Positions 38,183 to 50,072 are shown, counted from the stretch's first letter. The stretch is DNA of 64,000 nt from Daphnia pulex (GCF_021134715.1 NC_060020.1:8928001-8992000), one strand, 5' to 3'. The notes: generated by a model not told the origin, from the sequence alone. Program-made: numbers and translations.

Positions 38183-39072
38183 CTATGAATCCAATAAACC
38201 ATGTTTAATAGTATGCCTAGTAGGCATACTATTAAACTTTTCAAATTCGTCCGTGACAGCAGAACAGGTGAAACAGATATACCAGTCCATGGATTTAGAC
38301 GACCAAATGTCCATGATATTGTTTAGTGATGTACATTGAGAAAGCTTGCTGGCAACTTTTATTTTGATATCCTTGTAGAGTTTGGCCAACAGTGTGTTTC
38401 GCATTCTCTCAGGAGTGGGAATCGAATAACCTGGTAAGCTCAGCTAATAATATACTTCCATCAGAATATTATATAAAATGAAGTTTCTGAAACAAAATAC
38501 CTTTATCCAATTACCAAATCCTTTTCTTCTCAACAAATTAAGAGGAAGATTGTCTTCACCAAACATTTTAGCCAGGCCAATATCCAGTTGTTGTTGCCTT
38601 ACTGCACTCATATTTGAAGGTAGGGTGTATGATCGAATAACAGGCTGTCTGCCTTTCATCTTTACACCGAAAGATTCAAACTCTTCCTTATGACTATGTG
38701 TCAAGTGGCTTTTAAAAATTGTGAAAGATCCTTTGTCACCCGTGAAATAGCTATTTCCTTGAGACGCTTTACAGTCTTTAGCACACCTTGAAAATACTTT
38801 GCCTTGTACATTGCATTGCCAGTCATTAAAAAAATGTGTCCTCCAACTTGGATACTTGTTTAAATAAAAAAGCTGGAACAGGTGTTGCATCTGGTGGCAA
38901 AATTACAGGTGTCTCACTACCAGGACGTAACTCTGTATAACTCGATACCTCTATTTTCATCACAATCTGAGTGAGTAGATTCACCTTCATAGTTCTCTTC
39001 AGTATCAACATCGACACGTGGTCTCTTTCGAGACGATAGCGATTTCTTTCCCCTTTTTCCACCTCTTGGCAT
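38183..39072 (-). pseudogene. BED-finger hAT transposase remnant
   Basis: The start MPRGGKRGKKSLSSRKRPR is at 39072 (minus). A BED-type zinc finger follows (CNVQGKVFSRCAKDC ... FKSHLTHSHKEEFESFG; 38850-38650). Then a segment with the hAT signature S-NNIMDIWSSKSMDWYICFT (38345-38270), comparable to the TDIW--- block of hAT enzymes. Two frameshifts are visible, one near 38945 and one at a T-run near 38829, and the C-terminal dimerisation region is absent. A degraded DNA-transposon gene. GATAAGATAA-rich DNA just upstream (39221-39375) may be its terminus. Confidence 0.6.
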
Positions 39073-39220
39073 GATGAATTGGAAATGGAATACACACAGA
39101 TTATTCACAGAAAGACAGAAGATGTTGATGAAGGATAGTAGAAGCACATGAGAGTCTCTTCTGCACACTACTTTTTTACTCTATTGTCAAAATGTCAAAA
39201 GTGCACCCAGTAACAAGTTA

Positions 39221-39375
39221 TATTTTATCTTTTATCTTATCTTTGCGAAAAAAAAGGGCCGAAGATAAGATAAAATTAAGATAAATTGCGTTTTTTTTAA
39301 ATACCAGATAAAGATAGGTCAAAAGATACGAATTTATCTTATCTTTTCGTATCTTATCTTATCTTTTCAAAAAGG
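39221..39375. repeat. TTATCTTATCTTTT-rich inverted/direct repeat cluster
   Basis: Repeated TTATCTTATC / GATAAGATAA blocks on both strands with AAAGATACGAA variants. Adjacent to the 5' end of the hAT remnant, so plausibly the element's subterminal repeats. The GATA-core density is a by-product of this motif. Confidence 0.55.
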
Positions 39376-40215
39376 TACGAAACACTGATGTCTACCTCTT
39401 CTGTTATATCACTAAAAATCTTCAAAATCGCTAAATTCCAGTTTCTGGCACGTTTGTTCTGAAATTTGTGAAATGTTAACTCCACAAAAATAAGTTTTTT
39501 TTACTTTAGGTTAAGGGGTGGGGGAGGTCACAACAATCAATGATATTTTATTGCAATTAGGATTGACAAAGACTATTATCCTTATACTAAAAGATAAACG
39601 TTAGTAAGCTTAACTATAATATAATTTCTCATTACCCAAACACTTATAACACGAATTTAGTTTGTAACTGAACTTTATCTTTAGGATAAACTGTCAGGTT
39701 CACATCCAAAACAATAGCAAAGAGGGAATATTTTTCCTAAGATTATTGGTGGGACTAATTGTTTTCGCTTCTGCATCTTTTAAAACGCAGAAATGCAGTT
39801 CGTCCTTTTCTTAGTCCACTTCGATGACCGAAAACAAGCATTCCCTGCCATTCCAATATTATAATTTAAAATAAATTGCAACTATTGTAGTTTGAATTTT
39901 TTACAGCATTCAAGAAAATATGTTTAAACGATTTTCCGAAAGTACGCTGCAAAATTATAGTTATGTATATTTAAATTTCATGTTTTTTTTTTCAAAGTTA
40001 CGAAGTTATATTAGTCTAATTTTTACATAGGGTGAAAATGTTTTTTTTTTTAAATTATTATTTTAGATTTTCTGTAAATTTAGTTCTAGCAGCCCTGTTC
40101 CCCATCAGCTTTTTCCCTCCAAAACTGTCTCGTTCATCAATAAAGTTTTCAGTCAAGCTAGGAATTGGTACGAATTCGTCCCAATAAAGAAAACGTATTT
40201 TAGCTGACCTAAAAT
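39376..40215. other. AT-rich interval, nothing recognised
   Basis: No ORF, splice-coherent exon or clear repeat seen. Confidence 0.4.
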
Positions 40216-40244
40216 ATGTTTGTTCTTTTTTATTTTACCGTGGG

Positions 40245-41104
40245 CGACCTTGGTATAGGGACAATCAGTTCAATTAAGAGTCCAATTCTGACAAAAAATG
40301 AAAAAGAGGACGCGATGACAACAGTACGAGACGTATGGGTTAAAGAAAGAACTAAGTTAGTTAGTGGTCAGGTAAATGTTTTGGATTTTTGGAATATGAG
40401 TTTGTTCAACTTTTTATCCAACTGCATTCTAGCATTTACTGCTATTCTATTCATGCAATATCTCATAAATATGTTGGCAAACGAATGAAATCTTAAATGC
40501 TCATTGGATTTAATGTTATAATTTTGATTCTGAATTAATTACGTGCTTTATAGGTGGCCCAAAGATTTCAATTCAGTCATCGGCGAAAGGGTTTAAGCGA
40601 ATAACAATCGTTTTGATTGTTTTCACAGACCTGGAGTTGCTGTGGTAATATCGAGTGAGTATAGCACATTGGAATTAGGACAAATATTTATTCTTTTTCT
40701 TTTTTGATCCTTGCAGGTGACCAAGAAAACCTCTTTCAACTCAGGCAACACCTCATTCTTGATACATTTTTGCAAAGAAGAATGCAAATGAACTACGTGA
40801 ACGTGATAAAGCAGAAGACAAGAAGTTCTCTTGTGTATCCTGAAGGCGACACAACTCAAGTAGCATCATTTCCAGTAATAGCTAAGAAAAGCCCCAATCC
40901 TGCAGAAGAACCACATGTTGAAGTAAACATTTTTCTTTAATTTGTCAACAATAGACATTTATTAGATTTCTTAATTATTATATTTTCAAGGAAATTGATG
41001 AACTGAAGTCCACAAATAGGAAACTTGAAGATACAATTACTTGACTTAAAAGATATTTGAAGAAAAAGGAAGACGAAAATGAGGAACTTACAGATAGGCT
41101 AGTT
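40245..41104 (+). pseudogene. Decayed multi-exon coiled-coil gene
   Basis: Plus-strand exon-like blocks with good splice sites. About 40245-40371 (TTVRDVWVKERTKLVSGQ, then GTAAAT donor); 40553 onward (WPKDFNSVIGERV, after TTTATAG acceptor); 40717-40922 (QVASFPVIAKKSPNPAEEP, TTGCAG acceptor, GTAAAC donor); and 40991-41104 (EIDELKSTNRKLEDTIT, LKRYLKKKEDENEELTDRL). The last block is a coiled coil interrupted by an in-frame TGA at about 41042-41044. The layout suggests a multicopy family protein whose C-terminal domain is lost here. Identity unknown. Confidence 0.4.
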
Positions 41105-41869
41105 TGGAAATGCTACGTTCGTGGTTCGAAGAGCCGCGAGAGTTAGCACAGCGCATGGAATTTATCAAATTAAATTTTCATAAATTCTTTAATAATGTTT
41201 TTTTTACTTAGAAATTTAAAGATATTCTCCTCCATCTTACTGATCCAATTTCAAACTTGAATAGGTGACCGGAATCATTACCTTCTACATCATCTGAGAG
41301 TCCTGCTCAGTCAATGGTAATTGGTGGCTTATTATGGTTTTTTAAATATATTTTGATAAATATTTGTACGAGATGCAATTTGTTACGGGAGAGAAGGTTG
41401 AGCTCATTGAATCGAAGGATTAGCTCAATACAAGGGTGGAAACTTCAATTGGCAATTTTTTATTTTCCCGTGCCGTTTAATCCCCAACAGTAAGCCAAAG
41501 GTGCCAAGGTGAGTGACTTAAGGTGTGTCCCAGCGTTCTGAAGGGGTCCAACTCGTCAGTAAAGTATTACTGTGTCGTGTCGTTTTTGTTAAGCTGGTGT
41601 TTGTCAACATAAGAAAAAACTTCAATCGCTTTGCTTTTCTTGGGAAAGTGAACATGGAGATGCGAATTACTAATGTCTAATAGGCCTACCGACAAATAGC
41701 CTAAAAGTAAAATTACTTAATTTACGCAAAACAAATGAAAAACTACGAATGACTGATTCATTTTTAGTAACTGACAGAATTATTATTTACCGAACGCATT
41801 ACACTTAATAGGTTCACGCTTCAGAAAAGATAAAGTACGATTTACAAATGCTTTCTGATACATAATCGT
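41105..41869. other. 3' flank of the SMC2 fragment
   Basis: No coding support. The stop codon of the SMC2 fragment is at 41870-41872 and some of this must be its 3' UTR if it is transcribed. Confidence 0.4.
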
Positions 41870-43492
41870 CTACTTTCGTTTTTTAGGCCGAGTTTCCTCT
41901 TCCTCCGCTGGGCGGGCATGAGAGGTCGATGACTGTTGCTGAGCCAATCGACTGACCGTAGACATACCTTCAACAAATTTTGTGCGAAAAAGAATATTAG
42001 CATTGTTAAACATACCGTCTTTCAGAGATACAACGATGAATTGCGACTGCTTAAAATGTTGCTTCAACATCACCCCAATATTCTGAGTGTGAGACAAATC
42101 CAAGGCTGCGTCTACTTCATCAAGAATATAGATAGGCGCTGGTTTGAATAATAGCATAGCCAAAATCAACGACAAAGCCACTAAGGATCTCTGACCGCCA
42201 CTCAATTCTGATAAACTCTCTTTCCATACTCCGCCAAAAGCAACTTTAACTTCGAGACCGTCTAGCACGGTTTGACCGTCCGGTGGTTGCAGCTTTGCTT
42301 TGGTTCCGGGTAACAGGGTAGAGAAAATAGAACCGAAATCTTTTGTCACTTGTTCCCAAGCCACTTGAAGAGTTTCTTTCTTCTTTTCGTCCAGCTTCAG
42401 GATTGCGTTTTCAATTTTCGCCTTATCTTCTTCTACAATCCTCTTCTTCCGCATCAAGTCATTATACTGCGCCTCTGCTTGTGTTAACATAGTCATGGAA
42501 CGAATGTTGACATGGCGGCCAAGCTTTTTCATGGATTCCTCCAATTTATGAACGCGCTGTCCCAATTCTTCTCCATTAATGACGTTAAAATCATAATTAG
42601 ACCCGGCTACTCCAAAATGGTGTCGATCTTCGTTTATCCAAACATGTTTTTCGAGCATGGCGTCAACACGCTTTTCGGAATCTTTTGCGTCATCTTTTGC
42701 TTTGGAAAGTCGATGTTCCAATTTCTTCAAGTGCAGTTCACCTTCACTAACCTTTGCATTCCAAATAAAGAAATTAATTAGGATTATGAAGTATTGTAAA
42801 TTGGAATTTAAAAAAAAACCAACCTGAGCTTCGTGCTGTTCTTTACCAGCAATTCGTTTGGAAATTTCTTGATTTTGAGCTGAAATTCGTGCCTTAAATT
42901 CGTCAATTTGTTTTCTGACTTCTTGTACATTAGCTTGTTCAACTGCCAGAGCTTCATTCAACACTTTCATATCTTCATGTAAATTGGCTAGTGTTATCTC
43001 ATTCTCTAGATGAAGAACAAAAAATTTATATAAACAGTGCAAAGATAATTTTGAAACATACAATTCAATGACAGAAACAGTATGTCGTTACCTTTTAATT
43101 GAATGTCAGTAGCTTCAATAGATTTTCGAAGTTCCTCCAACTCTAGTTTAAGCGAGTCAGCATCATTTGCATGTTCTTTCCATTTAGACTGTGAAGCAGC
43201 TGCCGCCATCTTGCAACGATCCAATTCAGCTTGGGCTGCTTTTAACTGAGTTTTCCGAATCTTACTGGCATTCTGTAACTGATTCTCCAACTCCTTGATG
43301 CACGATTTACCTTCTTTAATTATGCCGGTGCATTCGAGGGCTTTTTGCTCTGCTGATTCCAATTCCGACTTCATATTTTCGACTTCTTGAGTTTGGCGGT
43401 GGTGAAGCGTTTGCTGTAGCCTTTGCTGGAGCAATTCAAATTCGTGCGATACTGTGCTGAAGCCTGCTCCATAACTCGAAGTTCTTGTTCCG
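41870..43492 (-). pseudogene. SMC2: SMC2 (condensin ATPase), C-terminal half only
   Basis: Minus-strand exons 43492-43092, 43005-42824 and 42751-41870, with GT-AG introns. They encode the distal coiled coil and C-terminal head of SMC2: [40 protein letters not shown], the ABC signature [20 protein letters not shown], Walker [20 protein letters not shown] and [18 protein letters not shown]. This corresponds to roughly the last 450 of about 1200 residues. The N-terminal Walker A head and hinge are not found upstream in the 20 kb to the window end. In the first exon the coiled-coil sequence fits one frame (EQELRVMEQASAQY, 43490 down) and then another (EFELLQQRLQQTLHH), implying a small deletion with frameshift near 43440. 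Retained introns mean a DNA-level partial duplication, not a retrocopy. Alternative: true gene with assembly error. Confidence 0.7.
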
Positions 43493-43499
43493 CTAATCA

Positions 43500-44700
43500 A
43501 ATAATTTTCTTGGAGGGTAAGAGAGCTACAGGAAAACCAATTTCCCTTTTCGGGGTATTGCTGATTTGGAGGGTATAATGTTCTTGAAACATGTCACAAG
43601 CTTGTCCGAGCTTCTTACAATTGACTGTCTTGTGCATGTCCACTCGAAAATGATGCATTCCCAGACTCCAGACCAGAATTTACCACGACTTCCACGGCTT
43701 CAGTCTCTCGCATGATAACCTCGTGAATATTGGGCACATGAACGAACATGGACATGAAAGATAGTGAAGTATGAGTCCTGGTATTACAGCATAAACAGTT
43801 CATGAATGGCAATCATAAACTGCTGCCCCGAAAGCTCTTACGCCTGCATTATCGCCTATTGATGAATTTGACCGAGGGTAAGAAAATTTTTCTTGATTTT
43901 TCGTCTTGATTAAAAATCATTCTGTGAGATTGTCTTTTGTTCTTTCTCCTCTGGAATGAGACTCCTTGCTGTGTGGACATGTCTTTAGCTTTCCGGAAGA
44001 GAAGACAGCATATACTATAATGATGCACCCATTTCTCGCAGTTTTTTAGAAATATTATCAATGCCATTGACATGGCGTTGAATATCCTTGCTTTTCCTTT
44101 ACATTAATTTTTTAATTAACTGTTTCTGGTTGAAATTTCCTAAATTGTTTACCGGAATCATACTGGTAGAAGAACACCTCTTGAATGTATTGGTTTTCAA
44201 TTTCTTCAGCCCTTGAGGTATAGCGCGACGAAACCTTAGTCAACGTTTTTCTGGCCTTTTGGATGCCTTAGAGATTCTATTTTTTAATTGAATCTATGGA
44301 TGCCATTTAACAATTAAGAAGGGTCACATTTCTTAATTCCATGCATGTATCAATGCTGCCGTGTTGGTTGATTATCACATCGTCTACAATTGTCTGAAAA
44401 CATGGACAGGAAAATTAGTTTGAGGGTACTACTCCATGCCAACTCCATGATTTTGTATCTGATAGATAAATGAGTTTGTGTTCGACATCAAACTCTTCGA
44501 CATCTGACTTTGAATCTGATAGAGAAATAACACAGCGAGAGTGTGCTTCAATGAAATGGGTTTGAACAGGATTTTACAATACAGAATCATGCAAATTGGT
44601 GATCTTACAGTATAAATTATATTGAGGCTCGAGTTCTACTACATATCTGTACCTTAAACTCATATCAAATGGTACGGCACATCCGGAGTGTGATAATCAA
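43500..44700. other. Flank of the SMC2 fragment, no gene recognised
   Basis: Where the rest of SMC2 should be, only short unrelated frames occur (for example minus 43812-43615 and 44073-43849), with no SMC hinge or Walker A motif. Confidence 0.45.
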
Positions 44701-44705
44701 AGAGA

Positions 44706-44991
44706 GCGTCAAAATTCAGCTTGAGCTTTGCTTATGCGGCGTTGCCTGTCACACGAAATCGTTAATTGCGGAGTTTCAACTAATTTTTAAGTTGACACTT
44801 GACGAACTGCAAGTGTTGTTTACCAGCTGTCTAGATGTGAAAAAGAAAGAAATAGCGATGGAAGAATGACATTGTCTAAAGAGAAACTACAACGAACCCA
44901 TTCCATCAGAACGACAGAGAAAGCAGCAATACACAGACTTTCGTATAACATGCAACGTCGCATAAGCAAAGCTTAAGCTGAAATTTGACGC
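44706..44991. repeat. Short inverted-repeat element (40-bp arms)
   Basis: 44706-44745 (GCGTCAAAATTCAGCTTGAG...) is mirrored at 44952-44991 with about four differences over 40 bp, around a 206-bp spacer. MITE-like. The shared CTTTGCTTATGCG-CGTTGC core explains the similar ORFs seen on opposite strands here. Confidence 0.75.
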
Positions 44992-47637
44992 TCCAAAGTA
45001 AGTTAACAAACGTAACGAATATCGATCTCTTCCCCACATATCGATTTTCCACTTTTTGCAACCTCAGCCCCTTCTCCAATCTATAATTGGTTATCTGGAA
45101 CAACCGTGACTCTGAAGAGTCAGCCAAATAACTCACCCTGAATATTAGCCATGTGTATTCCTATTTCTCTCCTTTCAAACCTTCGGGGATACCTTTCCCT
45201 TACTTCATGTACCTTAACGACCGTGCAATCTAGATCTATATCCAGGTTTCTCAGAGACCCAACTGGTATAATAGGACAAAATCCGGAGTCGGACACACGC
45301 TCTTAGTCCGCTCCCATTCATTGACAACTCCGAGGTCTCCTCCGTTTGCTTCCTCAGCCTTTACCCAACCAAGAGTCAACAAAATTAGAGCCACTATCAC
45401 GCCCATACTAACTTAAGGCTCTCTAGTACCCTCTGAGCCCTTTTTTTTGGCGAACATCCGCTGTAAAAGTTGCTTAAGCCATCTTTGCAAAAAAAAAGTT
45501 TTCTGAAATCACCTTTTCTATCACTTCAGTTTGCACCTTCCTTTCATTGTGATTAAGGAACTAGTGAGAGTTAGCGATCGATTCTGAATATTAAAGAAAT
45601 AAGCGTTTTTAGATCCACCGCTCTTCTATTCAATATTTTTACTTCGAGATTTTACTCATAGCTTATCTGCATTCGATGGCAATAATAGAATATTTGTTGA
45701 CGAGAAGGCTAACGAGGACAGAGTTAAAGTGTTCATATTGTGGACGAAGGGTTTGAAAGTACACTGTGACAGTGACAGTGACATAACCGAGTAACATAAT
45801 CCAAATGCAGATCACCTGCATCAATGCATTGAAGTAGTTTCGATAAATTTCCAGACGTGATTTGGCTAAAGAAAGCTTGACCGGTACGACCACAACATGG
45901 GTATGTGGTTAATTGTTTTAGTTCATGTTAGTTATTGTATATTGTTCATATATTATTGGTTATATTATATTTATATATTTATTAGCTATATAATTCTTTC
46001 AGTAGTTATTGGTATGTTGTTCATGCTGGTTATTGTTTTTTTAAAGACAGTGGTAAGTTACATGGCTTTGCTTTAGAATATTCATTAAAACAGGCGAAAG
46101 GTGTCATTTAGCAAATGGTTTTGAATCAATATCAAATCTTGTATATTTTCAACAACGATTTAGAGATTGTTGTAGAGTGCAGACTGTAAAGTAGACTTAG
46201 AGTGTTGGAGATTAACCTGAAAGCACCTGAACTCGCAATTGTTGGAGCAACGAGAACATAGCATTTTATCACAATATTCACAGTTAATCACGCACACTAT
46301 TCCACAACAGTTTCTAGCAGGAATCCCAACGGCTTTGTGTGTCGCTTGAATCTCCTGAATTGTATAATGGTCGATAAAACTTCACATGCATTTCGAGAAG
46401 TAGTTATCAAGATCTTCCTGGAAAGATGGCTCCTTGGATGTAAGAATAGCTTCAACTTTGTCACGGCTTCAACTGTTGATGATAAATAATATGTACAATC
46501 GACGGTATCAGGAGTAGTATTTTACATCTGTAGTATTTAGCCTCACTATTTTTAGGCGACGATTTCTCTCTTTTCCCGTTGCTCCCCACGCAAAGGAGTC
46601 ATCAGCATATCTAAATCTAAACTTCTATAACATCTCATGTACTGATGATCTACCTCTGGCGCTAAAGAAATTGAAAACAACAACTACAGGAATGTATAGC
46701 GCCCAAATAAGTGCAAAAAACTGAGCTAACGAAGTTCTCTCTTTCCTCGGTGCAGGCATTGGTCTTCGTAAACAAAAAACCTTTTTTTTTTTAATTTTTT
46801 TTCCTACCCAGAAAATGACCTTTTTCGAATTAAGAGTGCAGAAAGTTCCTACATTTAATTTTTTTTTTGTAAATCTATTTGATTAAAACTTAATTGCACT
46901 GGTAATTAAGAGGATTATGTTTCTTTTTATACAGGGTAAATTGAATATGAGATTTATGCTGGTATTTTTTATAAAAAGTTAATATCTCTAAAAATTTCAA
47001 TATTTGTTGTTAAAAAAACAAGAATTAATATTTAGTACTCGACAAGCTGTTCATAGTAATTGAAAGCTGGTGGAGAATGGAAGTGTGTTTGACATTTCTC
47101 AAGCAGACTGAAAACCTGCTGGATTACAATTGCATCCAATTAAGTTATAAACAGTTATTTCATGTCCAAAATAAGTTCTTACATTTATTTTATGTTGATA
47201 ATTGTTTACATCACTGAATTCTATTACGGAAATGACGATTACTACGTCTATAACTAGTTTACAGATATTGTTTTCTGATGAATCTCATTTAAAGACAGAT
47301 CACGGGACTATTGCCATTGAACTGCAATCATTCTTCTCTTCAATTATTGGTTTGTTCCTTTCAACAGCTGAATTTTATAAGAAATATACTGAAATGTAAA
47401 GGTTTTTTCTTTTAACTTTGCCTTCGTTTTCTATCTTTTATTCTTCTGTATTTTATATTTCATAGAGTTTCCATGGACTTAACTTTGCGACTTCATTCTT
47501 TGCATTAAAAAAATCAAATGAAGTTCCATCAACCTCCTGGGTGAAAAAAGAAGTTTGAGTTCTATGGATTAGTCCTAGTATGTAATCAATCAATTTTATT
47601 TGAAGGCTACTTGAAATTTGTTGTTCTAAGCTCGTCC
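44992..47637. other. AT-rich interval without supported gene
   Basis: ORFs at 45136-44906 (minus), 45893-45663 (minus) and 47202-47399 (plus) were read and show no known domain. A GACAGTGACAGTGAC microsatellite lies at about 45766-45780. Confidence 0.4.
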
Positions 47638-47668
47638 CTCTCCCCTACGGATAATACGTAGGGGAGAG
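47638..47668. repeat. Perfect 12-bp hairpin
   Basis: CTCTCCCCTACG, a 7-nt spacer GATAATA, then CGTAGGGGAGAG. Lies about 190 bp left of a MITE-like inverted repeat and is probably a transposon-end footprint. Confidence 0.7.
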
Positions 47669-47829
47669 TTGTACTTGATGACGCTTTTTTAGTTTTTGAG
47701 CCCCCACTTCTTTATTTCTCAATATTTTTATCCCCGCTAGAATTAAAAAAAAAGGAAAAAATTAGCTATCAAAAGCGTAATTTTAGTTGTGACGAATAGC
47801 TTTGTTTAAAATCAAAAGCGCTTTGAAAA

Positions 47830-48375
47830 TGGAGGGGGTAGGACGAGTCAAGGGGCAACATGCTCATGAACAGTATCCTACAACAAAATCCGAACGGCGA
47901 TTTTTTTGTTTTGAGCCACCTATCCATATTTTGGGAAACTGTTTGGCTTTAGACCTAAATTCGAGAGGCAAGGAACAAAGCGAATGGTAGGAACTGAGAA
48001 GAATGAAAAAAGGAGTTATAGGCTCAATTAGCCCATGGCCATGACTCTCCACCCCATCCCCCCAAAAAAATATGAACAAAATCAGACAGGCTGTCTGGAA
48101 TTGTCATGGCGCGAAAAAATGAACAATAAATTATTCCCGCAGCTTTGAGGTTTTCTCGTCACTTGTCCAAAAATTGACAACGAGCCTAATGCTATTCCAG
48201 GCATTACTTTCTTCCCACCTTTCGCTTTGTTCCTAGCCCCCTAAATTTAAGTAAAAAAGCCAAACACAGTTTCCCGATATATGGACAGGTGGCTCAAAAC
48301 AAAAAATCAATGTTCGAATTTTTTTGTAGGGTACTGTACGTACGTGGGGTAAAAGGGCAAAGTGAACACCTGGCG
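47830..48375. mobile_element. MITE-like inverted-repeat element, ~550 bp
   Basis: The arm about 47830-48000 is mirrored at about 48220-48375. Landmarks: TTTTGTTTTGAGCCACCT (47907) against AGGTGGCTCAAAACAAAA (48287), GGGAAACTGTTTGGC against GCCAAACACAGTTTCCC, GAACAAAGCGAA against TTCGCTTTGTTC. No protein of its own; the ORF at 47802-47990 is a translation of the arm. Confidence 0.65.
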
Positions 48376-49300
48376 ATGGCGTCATCAACTAAATTTTCTG
48401 AAACCTTTTTCCTCCAATCTCTAAACCAGCAAAACAATCAGATCCGAGAAAAGGGGTTATTGTTATTATTGTGTTATCAACCAATAATTTTCCCAATAAA
48501 AATAAATTAAAAATGGTTTCTGGAAGAGGAAAGAATTTCCTTTTAGAAACTTAATTTTTATAAATTTGTAGTTAACTAGGGAATTCCTCGAAATAAAAGA
48601 GACAACGGAATGGACGACACGATTTAAGGGTGGAAAAACTATTTTGTTTGTTGTTCCCATACTACTTCGACTATTTCAGAAATTTTTTTAAAGATGCGCA
48701 TTATTAAAGGCCATAACTGGGAATTTTAAAAATGCAATCTCTCGATTGCAAGAGGACGAAAATTGGTGGGTGCCAACTTATCCACAAATCTAATTTCCCC
48801 ACTCTCCCGTACCACAAATATTGATATTCATTTTATTTTATAGTTTTATGAAAACAATTTTTTTAATAATTTTAATTAAACTGTTTTAATTTACATTATT
48901 TTTTGGTAGAATATTGGTAGCATTACATGTGAATAAATACAAATTAAGTAAGGGGCAAACACTCTCATTTTCTTACAAAAGAGCCAATATTGCAGCTAAA
49001 ACTAGGCACAATTCTGTAAACTGCATATTCAAAAAATTGGTAAAACTCCGTCAAAACGGGTTTAGGATACTCGAATAAAGGCAAAAAACCTTGAGAAAAG
49101 AACATTAAATGCATTAGAGAATTCATTTCCACAATCAATAATATATAAGTCAACGACGAGAAAAAGGGTTTCAGTTTGATGATGGAAAACAACAAAGGAA
49201 AAAAGGAACTCAAAATACAGTAGACAATTTATTACCTTGAGAAAACGAGACAAAATATATTTTAATTACTACGAAAAGAATACTAAGACTCATAGTACTC
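48376..49300. other. AT-rich interval, nothing recognised
   Basis: No supported coding or repeat feature. Minus ORFs at 48660-48466, 49213-48965 and 49253-49062 are low-complexity Phe/Leu-rich frames. Confidence 0.4.
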
Positions 49301-49368
49301 ACATAGTACGTACCCGTTCTACGTAGATACTCACATAGTACGTACCCGTACTACGTAGAACGGGTCTC
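49301..49368. repeat. Tandem plus inverted ACGTACCCGT/CTACGTAG repeat
   Basis: ACTCACATAGTACGTACCCG occurs twice (about 49299 and 49330) and each is followed by a CTACGTAG palindrome. The second unit closes with ACGGGT, the inverse of the start. It lies directly before the gypsy protease remnant. Confidence 0.65.
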
Positions 49369-49395
49369 AAAATTTAGAGTGTGATTTTTACCTAA

Positions 49396-50040
49396 ATGTT
49401 TAATGTGGACACAAGGGAGCAGTGTAATGTACTACCAAGGCACGTTTTTGAAAAAGTTGTTGCAAGTAAAAAGTGTGAACCTGGTCCAAGAGTTACAGCA
49501 AACCATAGACAGCCAGTAAACGTGGTAGGACAAGAACGACTTGATGTGGCGTATAACAATATTTCCTTTAATTTGTGTCGTGGCTGAAGACGTTGATGTT
49601 CCGGTGTTGGCGGGGTCTGCCTTCGTGTAAGGTCCTCAATGTAGTCAAGTTAATTGATTCATTACAAAACCCTAAAATGAAAAGTGAACCTTTTATTCAT
49701 TAAGAAACATCAGTGACTAATTTAATTAACAAATTTGAGTCAGTGTTCAATTGAATTGACTGCCGGTAGAACATGGCATTTAAATTTAAAAGTCAGCTTA
49801 CCTTTGGTGTGCCCAGCTCATCATAGAGACCCAGTTTAAAGAAAAATTTTAGGAAATGAAACATATTGGTTTAATTTTGAAAATAAGCGATCCTACTGAT
49901 TGGGTTAGTCTCATCATATTTCATCAACTTCACTTAGCTGCCGATCCTACATCTCTTACTAAAATGGCTACACCGTTTGTTGACGATACAAATTTCGACG
50001 GCTACCGTTGTCATCAAGTCCCGAAGCTTATCAACAAATA
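49396..50040 (+). pseudogene. Gypsy-type retrotransposon protease/RT remnant
   Basis: Plus strand. FNVDTREQCNVLPRHVFEKV (49396 on) is a retropepsin start in which the DTG catalytic triad reads DTR. The domain continues through VGQERLDVAYNNISFN, then in a shifted frame VVAEDVDVPVL (about 49580) and in a third GLPSCKVLNVVKLIDS (about 49615), the usual order in gypsy proteases. At 49856-50040, LILKISDPTDWVSLI and DPTSLTKMATPF match the opening of gypsy reverse transcriptase. Two frameshifts, a mutated active site and large deletions show it is dead. Confidence 0.6.
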
Positions 50041-50072
50041 AGGGTTGATCTGTCATCATCAGATGATGTTAA

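Noticed and set aside
42752..42823. Open intron in the SMC2 fragment that would add residues in frame
   Set aside because: The inserted frame is Phe/Ile/Asn-rich and disrupts an otherwise conserved coiled coil; GT and AG borders fit a normal short intron.
43615..44073. Two minus ORFs just upstream of the SMC2 fragment considered as missing SMC2 exons
   Set aside because: No coiled-coil, hinge or Walker A similarity to SMC2.
45663..45893. Minus ORF with hydrophobic stretch (ICIWIMLLGYVTV)
   Set aside because: Partly encoded by a GACAGT microsatellite; no family recognised and no splice-coherent neighbours.
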